From Ambrosia x helenae (taxonomy: Eukaryota; Streptophyta; Magnoliopsida; Asterales; Asteraceae), in contig CM061225.1 in the NCBI GenBank assembly GCA_030844895.1, forward strand, positions 107,088,688 through 107,152,687: DNA of 64,000 nucleotides, written 5' to 3'. The position numbers were made by a program, and so were the translations under genes. Position 1 is the stretch's first letter; each line of letters opens with the position of its first letter. Positions 21,062 to 32,280 of this stretch are shown here, one piece after another. The notes below the pieces were generated by a model that saw only the letters and a list, made by a program, of their open reading frames with translations, searched no databases and was not told the DNA's origin.

Positions 21062-22586
21062 TCTAGGTGTGTTCATGAGCTGAGCCGAATCAGGGCAAGC
21101 TCAGGCTCGGCTAGGATTTGAAATCGAGCTGAAAATCTAACCTCGATCTCGGCTTGGTTTTTAACCGAGCCGGCTTAGATTGTTTTTTTTTTTGGTTTGG
21201 CTCAAATTTAAAAAGAAAAACTAAAAATAGATTTAAAATTTGATAGTCTCTCAATAGTTCAAAAGAACACATTCACCGACAAAGCACATTATAAGTTCAT
21301 CAGCATACGAAATAACTCCCAAATTATATGCGATAGATGTCCAATTGCACTCCTAAATACTAACATGTTTGAAATTAGAATCACTATTAAATTTAATAAC
21401 TTAGGTCGTCGAATAATTATCATTATGATACGCTTTATTAAAATAACTTGGTTACTGTTAAATTCAATCCCAAACACACGATCATCATGCTATCTTAACA
21501 ACTATCAAAGATGTAACACCCCCCCCCCCTTTTAACATTTTTATACTCCTTCTGTCCCATTTTAAATGTCATGGGCCCACAAACACATATTAAGAAATCT
21601 TTTATTGTATGTTGTAAAATCTATACATATAATAAACCAAAGTCATTTTAATGATATGACACTCAAAGAGGGTATTCTTTTCATTGAGTGTGTCATGTGT
21701 CATCCCATATGGCAAAGGCTTTATTTTAGGAAAATAATAATTTAAAATTTAAAAACAAAATTAGATTTTTATCTCTAATGTTTCCTCCCATAACTATTAA
21801 ACGTTAATATCTTTTATATACGAGATTTTTTAAAGAAAAAAATTACACCAAATTAACGAGCGTTTTATTATCTTTCCAACGGGTACCATAGTGCTATGTA
21901 AAAAACGGAGGAAAAACGACTATTTTTTTGTGTGGTTTTATTCATACAAGAAAAAAACACAAAGTGTTCAGGTTATTCATTAATCATGTATAGGCAAGTC
22001 ATTAGTTATGTTCAAACCAGTAAATATGAATTTTATTTACAACATGTGTTAGCATTGGAGTTGTACATTGTTTTAGGTTAGGTTTTAATATCAAATTTAT
22101 ACATTGTTTAAGGTAATGCACTAACATTGGAGATACATTGTTAATTGTTTTAGGTTAAGTGCTACCCGAAGCTTTCCTGCATGTAACTATAAAATGCATC
22201 AGTCTATTTTAGATGTAAAATTGATATTTCAAATTAGACTTCTCAACCCGGGATATAATCTAGTGACAATAATATACTCAAGTTATTATTTCAAATCTTT
22301 GATTATCTTGTCTTTTATGGGCAAAACTGAAAATTGCTTAGAAATGGACATTTAATTTAGGACAACAAAAGGTAAAAAATGGACATTTAAAATGGGACGG
22401 AGGGAGTAGTATATTACATGTATATAAAAATAATATATATTTAAAACTAGAACCGAGCCGAGCTAGGCCCGATTTCTAACCTAGCCGAGCCGGCTCAGCT
22501 CAGTTTCAAACTAGGCCATATCAAGCGAGTTTTTTTCTGAACTAAATCCAAGTAAGCTCCGAGCCATGAGCTTCCTACATGTGTCC
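21062..22586. mobile_element. hAT-like non-autonomous element, copy B, with nested Helitron
   Basis: Left end CTAGGTGTGTTCATGAGCTG; right end ...GAGCCATGAGCTTCCTACATGTGTCC, with GAGCCG/CGGCTC motifs clustered in both subterminal zones (21080-21180 and 22450-22560). A Helitron is nested at 21620-22263. No transposase. TIR match is imperfect and the TSD is not clear, so superfamily is tentative. Confidence 0.45.
21620..22263 (+). mobile_element. Non-autonomous Helitron, copy B
   Basis: Same TC start and CTAG end as copy A, but the terminal hairpin is reduced to CCCGGGATAT: 10 bp, i.e. one stem arm plus loop, are missing. Such a copy should not be a competent 3' terminator for rolling-circle transposition. 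Confidence 0.85.
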
Positions 22587-25190
22587 ACTATTCCCATCAA
22601 ATATCGTATGCAAAGGAAGAACATGCACTCACAGTAAGTTTGAGCTCAGCCTCTAATGGAGTAATGGTGACACTCTATTCTCAATTCTAGAATCATTTAT
22701 AAGGAGATCCGTTAAATATGACAGTCAAACAGAATAGACCCTAAACTAATTAAAACTAGTTGTTACCACCGCGCGCTTCACGGAGCGACCAAGCTGTCAT
22801 TCTAAAGGTATTAACAGGATGTTACAAAACTTGTGTTACCATTACACGCGACTTGTAAATTTGAAAAAAACATTGAGGTCCAACAAATTTGTTAAAAGGG
22901 ATTGGCCATCAAGGAAAATAAAGCGCATAACCAAGATCATCAACTACACATCTCAATCGATTTGGATCAACAACACCTTCTGGTTTCAGAGACGTTACTT
23001 ATGTTCTGAAAACCGAAGCAGGGGTGATCTGTAAGCAACATAAATCATTATACTTCAAAAATATGTATAACAAATATTAAAATCATTAGAATTTGAGCAG
23101 CACTTGTTACATGGCGTGCTTTGACAATACCATCAAGTATTTCAGGTTCTAGTGAACGCGCGCAACGCGTCTAAAATTAAGTTTTGTATCTATGTTGCAG
23201 GTAACCTCAACCAGCAATTTTTGTAGTAGTGTTGTAGCAAACAATCGGGGCAAACAACACTTGTAACCTTGTTTCTGTCCACCCTCTACAACCCTGTAAC
23301 AAACCTGGAAAGAAGGCCAAGACAAAGCAGCCAAGGCACACAACAGTTGAAGCATTATACATGTTAGTATTTAAAGAAAATGAAATCCATGATAGTATTA
23401 GATCACAAAGGTGCATGTTAATATCACAAAGGTGCATGTCCATCTTACAAACAATTGTTAGTAATTAATAACAAACAATGAAATGAGTTTTTTTATCAAA
23501 CCGTCCAGTGAGAGTTGTGTTAAAAGCACATTTCTTCTTACTTTGCCAGTTCATTCATAAAAACAATAAGTTTGTTCAAACACAAATCCAAAGTCTAAGC
23601 TTATCGTGGCTCAGAGTTTTTAAAGACCATGGCTGCAAGGCGGATTGAAGGCTATAACCTACCATCCACTATCCTCACTACACCATCGTCATCAACATTC
23701 AGAAAACACTTTTAACTCATCTTAAACACAATGCATGAGCAACAACATACGACACAAAACACCGTTAACTTAACGACAACACAGAACAGGGTGATGTTAA
23801 ACATCGAGCAAGAACACGCGACATTAGGAATTTAGAAAGGTCGGTGACGTGTAAGGTCACCGGTCTTTTCTTTTAAGAGTTGTATAGAAATAAAAGGTTG
23901 AAACTTCTCCTTAAACTTCTTCCCACATTTAGAAAACGTGAAAAAAAAATCGAGTAATACCTCAAACTTTCGAGCATGGAAGCCATGGCTTACTCAGGTC
24001 TTTTCAAGAACTATGGTAGACCACTGGTGGCAGTGACGCACGGCTGCAGTCCACCAGAAAAAAACGATGCTACACATGGCAACAATTTCGGTGGAGATGA
24101 ATCAATCTTACATTATCAGTTGAAGACCGTCTTGAATAGGAATGTAGAAATTACCTTGGATATTACAAAGAAAGAAGGGGACCATTAATGCAAACTGGAA
24201 GCGTGACCGTAAGCCACCAGAGCCTTCATCTCCAACTCTAGTTGTCGACCTGCCGAGGAATCAAACACCACCACCATACTTGCCATAACCCTAACTCTTG
24301 ATTGGAGTGATTCACACGCTTGACTAACGAAGCTGAAGAAGACGGCAACAAATCTGATAATGGTGTAACCGATGGGGGTGGCAGTGGGGATTTAAGAATA
24401 AAATAATAGAGAATTGGCAAGTCTGGAGTGTTGGATCAAGAATCGACGGTAGATATCATATGAGCCGACTGTTCATAAGGGTGGACAGGTTTTGTTTATA
24501 TATAGAATTAAAACTGTAATAAAGGATGGTGTATACTTTCTCATTTCTATTGGTGGCATATTATTATTTACCTTTTTCAGCAGCATGAAGCTATGAATTC
24601 TACGAAGAATTGCAATCTCTTGTCGTAGACTTGTTGATTATACTTAACACCTCTAAGCCTCATTCTAATTTTCACTTAACCCTTGTTTACTTATTACATA
24701 TCCCTTCATTAGTGATCAATCTGTACTCGAAGAGAATCTATCAGGTATTGGGATGTGTACGCAAGGTGCTTGTAGAAAGTTCTCAACCAGAACTGGTTGT
24801 TTTGATACATGTGTCTACTTTATAGCTTCATAGACCTCCTAAACCTCCTAATTCCAGTAATTCAGTTTGTCAATGCTTTAAAGTAAAAACAAGCAACCTT
24901 CTTTAACACTCTTTGAATTGAAAAAAAAAAACAGCAGATATCAACAATGTAAAGACTCATGGTGGACCCTTTTACAACAATCAGAAACTGGGCGTTAACT
25001 GATTGTATCGTACACGTCACTGATGCATAGCAAACAATTACATTTTAAATCGTGATTGGCCTCAATTTTGCATACAAGTTCTAATTCTGCTTCATGTAAG
25101 GACGTTGTGTTAGAGTTTTTTTTTGCTGAAATGGTGGTTTTTCCCACAATGTTTGTGCCAAAGGTAGATGTCAGAAAGGATTTTGCAAAA
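22587..25190. other. Unassigned intergenic DNA with possible Helitron end
   Basis: No confident gene. At 22755-22795 the reverse complement reads as a possible Helitron 3' terminus (GC-rich hairpin, then CAACTAG and T); a similar CTAGTGAACGCGCGCAACGCG lies at about 23149. A 70-codon frame (23976-24188) beginning MEAMAYSGLFKNYG has no recognised domain. Nothing else could be supported. Confidence 0.4.
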
Positions 25191-25196
25191 TGGAAG

Positions 25197-25413
25197 TCCC
25201 GCAATCTAAGATTGCGGGAGAGGTACAACAGGCTGCAGACGTGGACGAGGGAAGCACACTCGAAGGCAGACGTGGACTGCTGACTGGATGATGCTGATGC
25301 AATCCCGCAATCTTAGATTGCGGGAGTCAGGTCTCACTTTTGCAGAGTGTTTTGGCTCCATGTTGCTGCATGTGTAATTTAATATGAGTCTCGCAATTTG
25401 AGATTGCATGAGA
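25197..25413. repeat. Three palindromes upstream of the PMD gene relic
   Basis: Perfect 23-bp palindromes at 25197-25219 and 25303-25325 (TCCCGCAATCT, one centre base, AGATTGCGGGA) and a degenerate third at 25389-25413. Centres are about 106 and 87 bp apart. They could be protein-binding sites or cruciform-forming repeats; no family is recognised. Confidence 0.8.
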
Positions 25414-25694
25414 GCAGGTTGGAATAGTATTTTTGCAGGCACACTTGTGAGATTGATTGAGTGTATGTGTTTTAATTGTAGTGACTTTAGTAGGTTGTGT
25501 GAGTAGAAGAGAATTGATTCTCTGATTGCAAATAGTGTGCATACTAACCAAGCTAACATCAAATCAAACTTACAATCTGCATGCATTTGCTTGCAATATA
25601 TATGAGCATACATGTTTAGTGAAAGCATAACAATTTTGAACATACACAAAGCAATAAAATTCACAAGCACAAGTATCATCTTAAAAAAAAAACT

Positions 25695-27070
25695 ATGGCA
25701 CATTTACACCCGGGTCCAAGAAACAATGAGCTTCTATGGCTGCAGCCAAAACATCGTTCGGCTTATCTGTTCGAAGATGATGTTGGCCATGCCACAGAGC
25801 TTGATATTAGGCGGGGCGACCAGGCATTATTTTCTGGCATTAAAAAAAATCCGTTAAACCTCAATGTTGAAGAGATGGTTAGAATGGCAGGCTTTGGTGG
25901 GGTTCTTGATGTTGGATACCTACTTTATGACCGTGGTTTGATAACCACGTTGGTAGAAAGATGGCGTCCAGAAACTCACACGTTTCACCTATCGTTTGGT
26001 GAAACGACGGTGACTTTAGATGACGTGAACGTGCTCTTGGGATTGCGAGTCAACGGTCCACCATTGGCAGGACCAGAGGAAAAATGGTCATCCTAAGATC
26101 GATTGCAGCTAGTTGGGGGTTTGTTGGGCATAGAGGCGGAGGAGGGAATGTTGAGTGGAAATTCTATTAAAACAAGATACCTTTTAAACAAACTAAAAGA
26201 AGTACTTCCCGAATGGGCAGATATGAATCAGATTACACAACATGTTACACAACAAGCACGTTGTGTGGTCTTGGTTATTGTGGGTAACACATTGTTTGCT
26301 GACTCTTCTAACGGTTTGACATCATTGACATTTTTAAGGCACCTTGAATCGTTAGAAAGATGTGGTCAATATAGTTGGGGGAGTGCTGCATTGGCTTGTT
26401 TGTACAAAAATATGTGTAAAGCCGTAGTCTCCACTGATAAAACAATTGGAGGACCTATGATTATACTCCGGTTGTGGGCCTGGACACGAATCAGTGTACT
26501 ATCCCTCAAGTGTTCAACCAGGTTGATCCATGGAAAATCTTATGGTGCTATGTATGTATTTTCTCGATTACCCTTATATTATATAAAATAATTATTTGTT
26601 AAATAAACTAAGTCGTTTTTTTTATTATTTTTTACAGCCGGAAAGGTAAGCACAGATTAAAGGAGGTTGCCTCGCGGTGGTGGGGGGTTGAGAGCGTTAA
26701 GACAGATACGATCACAACTACAAAATTACATGCTGAACAGGTATGCGAGCGTTGATGTTGTGTTACAAGTAAAATACATTATGAGACTAATAGTGTTTCT
26801 TATTAAAAAAATTTGCAACAGTTTATTTGGAGACCCTATGCACAATACATAGGGATATTGCCGCAAAGTTGCACAGAGGGGAGTAATTGTTGGCGTTCGG
26901 ATTGCTTTCTTGTGTGGTTTCAGGTGGTGGAATACCACCAAGCTAGTAGGGTCCTGAGACAATTTGGATTACGTCAATGGATTCCTGAGGGACCACCCTT
27001 TACCCCCGAAGTCCACACCGATATGCACAAAAAAACCCGTTCTGGCAGACCACATCGCGACGTAGTGTGA
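25695..27070 (+). pseudogene. Plant mobile domain (PMD, MAIN-like) gene, truncated
   Basis: Encodes a plant mobile domain (aminotransferase-like PMD) protein of the MAIN/MAIN-like family, found both in host genes and in transposons. Exon 1 is 25695-26551, exon 2 26638-26740, exon 3 from 26822, with introns 26552-26637 (GTATGT...TTTTTACAG) and 26741-26821 (GTATGC...GCAACAG); phases join cleanly. Landmarks: TTLVERWRPETHTFHLSFGE, VTLDDVNVLLGLRVNG, LFADSS, GQYSWGSAALACLYKNMC, IILRLWAWTRI, FIWRPYAQY, RVLRQFGLRQWIPEG. One in-frame TAA at 26094-26096 breaks exon 1, and exon 3 runs into foldback MITE C at about 27062, where the stop (27068-27070) is MITE-derived. Full-length PMD proteins usually continue past this point. 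Confidence 0.85.
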
Positions 27071-27303
27071 TGCTGACGTAGCATCACAGGTGGCAAAATG
27101 ATCCTACGTGGCGTCCGACGTGGCATCCTAGGTGGCAAAATGATCCTACGTGGTATCCCACGTGGCATGCCACGTCAGCACCACACTAACGCCGTTAGTT
27201 TGGGTCCATTATATTCCAATATGTCGAAAGTTGGGACCACTATTGGTAATTTTCGTAGTTGGGACTGTTATTAATTGGCCAATAGTCAATAGTTGGGATT
27301 ATT
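27062..27303. mobile_element. Foldback MITE, copy C (left arm lost)
   Basis: Core and complete right arm of the foldback family: GTGATGCTGACGTAGCATCAC, GCCACGTAGG units, CACACTAACGCCGTTAG, then ...GGCCAATAGTCAATAGTTGGG. The left arm is missing outside TAGTGTGATGCTG, exactly where PMD exon 3 homology ends. Confidence 0.7.
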
Positions 27304-28045
27304 TATTTCCGTAGACATTTTTATGACATAGCATTTCTTTATACGGAAATAACAAATTTGCATGTGAGTAGTATTAATTTATGTGTAGACATTTGTTATT
27401 GTTGTTGTTACTAATATCAAAGAGTATATTAACTCCAACAAAGGCACCCCTTGAAATTGGATGCCCGTTCATGCTAAAATTGATTTGCAACTTTTTCCCA
27501 ATGTTGATTATCATGGTTAGGGTTCAATGAATACAGTTTAGGTTAGACATTCCATAGTGGATGATGGATGTAGTCATGGGGTCTGCTAGCTGGCCTAAAA
27601 GGGTACTTTTGCACACTTGCTATAATGGATGTGTTGGGCGTTGGAGGATTTGGCGTAGGTGCAACCACAGAGAACTTGATCAAAATGTGTACGTTGGCAA
27701 ACTAGGTAGTTAGAAATTATTCTCAATATAAATGGGTAATAATTTCACCCTCACCCTCACCTGATCATTACGCCCCTTTCGGAAGTGGCTGTAAGTGTAT
27801 CTTTATGCTATGTGATGTGAGTATGTGACGGTGAGGTGACAACGTTTTTTTCACACTCATTGATCCTACGGATGGTCTTATTTGATAAAGCATTGATTGT
27901 AGGTTTCGCTAGCCTTTGCATCATCAATAGTTGCATGTGTTGTTGGGGTGTGTGCGCATGTTCTCACTTCTTGGAGATGATTAAGTTTTCCAAACAATAA
28001 TAATAACATAAAACAATATTAATGTTGATAATAGTTTGTTTTAAT
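27304..28045. other. Unassigned intergenic DNA
   Basis: AT-rich; no ORF above 60 codons with recognisable content and no element ends found. Confidence 0.5.
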
Positions 28046-28049
28046 TTAC

Positions 28050-28149
28050 AAAGCAGACTAGAGGCCGTCTGGCCCATTTCGGCAATTGGAGGCCGCGTAC
28101 AAAGTACCCGGCAATACTTTAGTTGATCGTTCAAAAAAAAAAAAAAAAG
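28050..28149 (+). mobile_element. Possible LINE/SINE 3' tail
   Basis: A short segment ends TTGATCGTTC followed by A16. TTGATCGTT plus poly(A) is also the 3' end of the two LINEs in this window. The rest of the segment is not recognisably LINE, so it may be a severely truncated insertion. Confidence 0.35.
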
Positions 28150-28391
28150 TCAGTAGTGTCATAAATCACCGAAAATGAACATACATAATGTCATGTCGCT
28201 TAGCATGTTAAGCGGGTTCAACTATATAACCGATAAAAAACAATTTTATTGAACTAAACAATTTCATGTTCTATAACAAAAAACATTACTAGAAGTCTAA
28301 AACTAAGCAATCGGCTATGTAACTTTCAAACACGTTTAACATCGACACACACCCCTCTAACGTGGCTTTTGCTAACATCTATATCTATCTA

Positions 28392-29080
28392 TCTATACAT
28401 ATAATAAACCAAAGCCATTTTAATGACATGACACTCAAAGAGACATTCTCTTCCTTGAGTGTGTCATGTGTCATCACATGTGGCATTGAGATAATTTAGG
28501 AAAAAAATAATTTAAAAAACAAATATGGATTTTTCACCCTCATGTTTTCTCCCATAATTTTTAAACGTTAATATCATTAATATACGATATTTTTTTAAAG
28601 AAAAAAATTACACCAAATTAACGAGCGTTTTATTATCTTTCCAACGAGTACCATAGTGCTATATAAAAACGGAGAAATTTTTTTATGGGGTTTTGTTCAT
28701 ACAGGAAAAAAACACAAAGTGTTCAGGTAAATCATTAATCATGTATAGACAAGTCACTAATTATGTTTAAATCAGTAAATATGATTTTTTTTTCAACCAG
28801 AGCCGAATAGGTTAATAGAGTTATACGTTGTTTTAAGTTAGGTATCAATATTAGTATGTTAGAGTTGTACATTTGTTTAGTCTTTAGGATAGGTGTTAAT
28901 ATTAGAGTTACATTAAAGTTCTACATTCTTTTAGGTTAGGTGTTAACATTGGAGTTGTACATTGTTAATTTGTTTTAGGTTAGATATTAATATTAGAGTT
29001 ATACATCAATCTATTTCATATGTAAATTGATGTATCATATTAAATTTCTCAACCCGAAACGCTCCCGAGGTATAATCTAG
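28392..29080 (+). mobile_element. Non-autonomous Helitron, copy C
   Basis: Starts TCTATACATATAATAAACC after (ATCT)n and ends ...GCTCCCGAGGTATAATCTAG before T. It is collinear with copies A and B through conserved stretches (CACCAAATTAACGAGCG; repeated TTAGGTTAGGTGTTA units at 28830-28990), but more diverged and outside the duplicated blocks, hence an independent insertion. Terminal hairpin is imperfect. Confidence 0.8.
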
Positions 29081-29314
29081 TGAAGGGTTATATACGAATG
29101 TATCATAAATCATAATCATAGCAGGACCATACTATTAATTTAGAAAAAAAACTGCTGAAGAATGAATATAGTACCCCCACACTATTTATGTATGTCATTT
29201 TCAGTCCCTCACATCGTTTTCACTTAATTTTTAAGCCAAAACCCCACCTGGCTTGAAGTAAACCCGACTAGCCTAAACACAACTTGCACTAAGGTACAAA
29301 AGCATGTCAATTAG

Positions 29315-29956
29315 CAGGGCCGGCCTTTAAGGGGTGCGGGGAGGACTTCCGGCCCGGACCCAATTTTTCGGGGGCACATTGACTCTCCGACAATCCAAAT
29401 TTTCTTAACAGTGATGTCCTTATTTGGATGGATTTTTGTATGTTTGAGCCCCAAAATTGCTAATCAAGTATTAATCAAAGTGAAGGGTATTTATATAAAA
29501 CGAAAAGTAAAGAAATGTTGAGAGATGTTAAGAATTAAAGAAGAAAATAAAATGTTTAAAGAAAAAAATGCAGGTTTATAAATAAGTGTAGGACAAGAGA
29601 ATATGAAGAAGATGAAATGAGGAGGGCTCACACTTAGTTGGTTTTGACTTTCTTTTTATCTTTTATTTTTGTTATGAAACAAATTTTATTTTTGGTTGCC
29701 ACACTTTTACTCATTTATATTAGACTTTCACTCTTTGTGGGATTCGAACTTCCGACGACCCCAAGAGGGTTTGTTCCCTCTACCTTTAGACTACAACCTA
29801 AGTGGGAAATAAAATTTGATCCATCAATTTGATATTACTTTAATCTTAGCTTAAAAAATAGTGTACATTATTTATTTCGTTAAGGTTTAAAGCTAAAGAT
29901 AAGAGGCACAATTTTTACAACTCGGCCGGACACCTGAATTTTCAGGGCCGGCCCTG
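29315..29956. mobile_element. hAT non-autonomous element, 642 bp
   Basis: Perfect 11-bp TIRs CAGGGCCGGCC / GGCCGGCCCTG flanked by the 8-bp TSD TCAATTAG (29307-29314, 29957-29964). These define a hAT-superfamily insertion. No transposase. An antisense tRNA-like stretch (GGGATTCGAAC at about 29739, B-box complement) lies inside. Confidence 0.92.
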
Positions 29957-29964
29957 TCAATTAG

Positions 29965-31408
29965 AGTCTTAAAGATTAGACTGCCACCCAATATTATACC
30001 ATATTGCTTTGGTCAAATTAAGAACACCATACATGATGATGATGATGTGATGTTTGGTTTTAAAATGCGTGATTAGGGGTCATGCTAAATAACATATGTT
30101 TATCCACTTTCCAACGTAGACTTGACTGTATATGATCACTAGATCCACCAACCACTTTCTTGTTTAATTACTTTGTTACATATAGTTATTTAATTTAATT
30201 AACTAATACAATCGGTTAATCCAAAATAAGAAGACCATATAACTAACCGTTCTTGAATGGCTTTATGTTAAGTAACCTGGATAAAACATATGAGTATGAT
30301 ATAGTTACGATGAATAAAAGATACAAGTATGTTATAGTAAAATATTGTAGTATGAAAGTATGGTGACTTTTTCAATCAATTTGTTTAGCATTAAGTAAAA
30401 TTAATTAAAAGAATCAATATTATATCACTAAATCTTGCAAGACAAATGTCATTGTTTACAACTTCTTGGTGAGGCCATTTTGGTTTTATATAAACATCTA
30501 TGAGCATAGTAAAAATGTAAAAACAAATTAGGGTTAGAGCCTTTTCATCTAGGCAATATATATTTTGAGTGCTTAAAGTTTTTTATGTAAATAACATCTA
30601 GCCAACATGTTTGGTCCAATCCAGATGAGTCAAATCTTAGTAAGCTTAATTTAAAAGTTAACGAAGGTTTATCTATACTATATAATAAAGCATCTAACAA
30701 AGTTTCTTACCAAATTTAAGTAATTACAACATATAATACTTATGTTACAACAACTTAATTAAGTTAGTAAAGGGCAAAATAGTATTTTTACATGAATATT
30801 AAATTATTCATGAAATGAATTTAAATGAATAATGCATGTATTAAATTAGAGGGAAGTCCTTAAGCTTTCTACCAAATAATTTAATTGTTATATAATAACG
30901 AGTTGCCGCTTGCCCGCGCGTTACGGCGGGATCTTGATTATGAATGTTTTAGTATCACCATATGAGATGCAAAAATTTTTAAACTTTATTCAAACTATCT
31001 TTCCTTTTTTTTTTTTGTATCCTTTTTTGCATTATCACTAACCTACAACAACACACCTAAATCTTTTTATTTTTATCTTTTTTTGCATTGTCCCTTTCCG
31101 GAGGATGTTACTGGAACAGACGATAGTTCCATAAAAGATGCAACACATAGGTTATGATTTTACAATAATATGCGCCTCTTCTTTGGTTTTTTGAACTTGT
31201 TCGTTATTCAAAGGAACAATAAATTAGAATCATTAAATGAAAGATGAATCTGGAAAACGGTTGCAAACAATCATAAATTATGTTGGTGAAAATGAGATGT
31301 GGAAAGGACACGTGTTGGAGCGGGTTATTAAAATCAAATGGATTTGGAAATAAGAAAAAAACCTTGCAAGTCGGAATCGGTGCTTTGTGATATGTATTGT
31401 TTCCAATT

Positions 31409-31410
<2 letters not shown>
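29965..31410. other. Unassigned AT-rich DNA with a Helitron-like remnant
   Basis: Mostly featureless. At 30672 TCTATACTATATAATAAAGC resembles a Helitron 5' end, and at 30900-30935 AACGAGTTGCCGCTTGCCCG + CGCGTTACGGCGGG resembles a Helitron 3' cap in reverse. The two ends do not form a consistent element, so no boundary is called. Confidence 0.3.

Positions 31411-31452
<42 letters not shown>
31411..31452. repeat. (TA)n microsatellite
   Basis: About 20 TA units abutting the left end of the palindromic element; a shorter TA tract follows its right end. Confidence 0.95.
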
Positions 31453-31455
<3 letters not shown>

Positions 31456-31903
31456 AAAGTATAAATTGAAAACCCACTCGAGTTAAGAAAACTCTGAAAA
31501 CCCGTCAAAAAAACCATCTAAAAAAGTTTTTTTTTTTGAAAAAATACACAAGGTAACATACATGTTTTTAAGCGTTTTGGGCCAAAAAATAAAAAAAGCG
31601 CCGAACGAATATTTTAAAAAAAAATAAACAACGCAAACTTTGTAACAGCGATGTTAACATATGTTAAAAAGCAGAAAACATATGTTAACAGCGCTATTAC
31701 AAAGTTTGCGTTGTTTATTTTTTTTTTTAAAAATATTCGTTCGGCGCTTTTTTTTATTTTTTCGCCCAAAACGCTTAAAAACATGTATGTTACCTTGTGT
31801 ATTTTTTTCAAAAAAAAAAAAAAAAAAACTTTTTTAAATGGTTTTTTGACGGGTTTTCAGAGTTTTCTTAACTCGAGTGGGTTTTCAAAATACCCACCCC
31901 CTA
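31451..31903. mobile_element. 453-bp near-perfect palindrome (foldback MITE)
   Basis: Two arms of about 200 bp are almost exact inverted repeats: GAAAACCCACTCGAGTTAAG at the left and its complement at the right, down to AACATATGTTAA at the centre (about 31665). Outer ends TAGGGAA / CCCCCTA sit in TA repeats, suggesting TA target preference. No coding sequence. Confidence 0.85.
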
Positions 31904-31966
31904 TATATATATATACGCGGTAGTAAAGCACGAGTCATATGATGTTGCAAATTGTATGTATAATAA

Positions 31967-32275
31967 TTTGTGAAACGGTTGGGAGTGATGGCGAAGGTGG
32001 TGACTCTTTGAAGTTGCCCAAATGACTAATTGTAAGAAAAGTGATGACTCTTAGAGAAGATTAATGTTGATAATTAATTTGTGAAAATGTGCCAAGTGAT
32101 GGAGAAGGGTGGTGACTCTTAGACGTGACCCAACTAATTAATTTGTGAAACGGTGCCAAGTGATTGAGAAGGGTGGTGACTCTTAAAGGTGATACAACTA
32201 TAACTAATTTGTGAAATGGTGTCAAGTGATGAGGAAGGGTGGTGACTTTTAGAGGTGACCTAAGTTGCTAATTGT
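31967..32275 (+). repeat. ~62-bp tandem repeat, about 4-5 copies
   Basis: Units read TAATTTGTGAAACGGTGCCA + AGTGATGGAGAAGGGTGGTG + ACTCTTAGAGGTGACCCAAC, progressively better conserved to the right. A GC-rich ACGCTACCCGCGCGTTGCTG motif follows at about 32289. Confidence 0.75.
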
Positions 32276-32280
32276 ATATA

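Larger units (their letters stand above)
19156..22278. repeat. Duplicated block B
   Basis: Second copy of 12433-15436 (same orientation, about 3.1 kb). To the left the LINE is cut; to the right the hAT-like element continues to its end, unlike copy A. Confidence 0.9.

Noticed and set aside
23976..24188. 70-codon frame as a host gene
   Set aside because: ATG context is acceptable but there is no domain, splice pattern or supporting neighbour; left as unassigned.
22756..24502. Minus-strand Helitron spanning this interval
   Set aside because: A CTAG end exists at 22756, but the candidate TC end near 24502 is not followed by the expected T and lacks the family's 5' sequence.
25206..25703. 165-codon minus-strand frame upstream of the PMD gene
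   Set aside because: Overlaps the palindromes, no recognised domain, composition typical of random AT-rich DNA.
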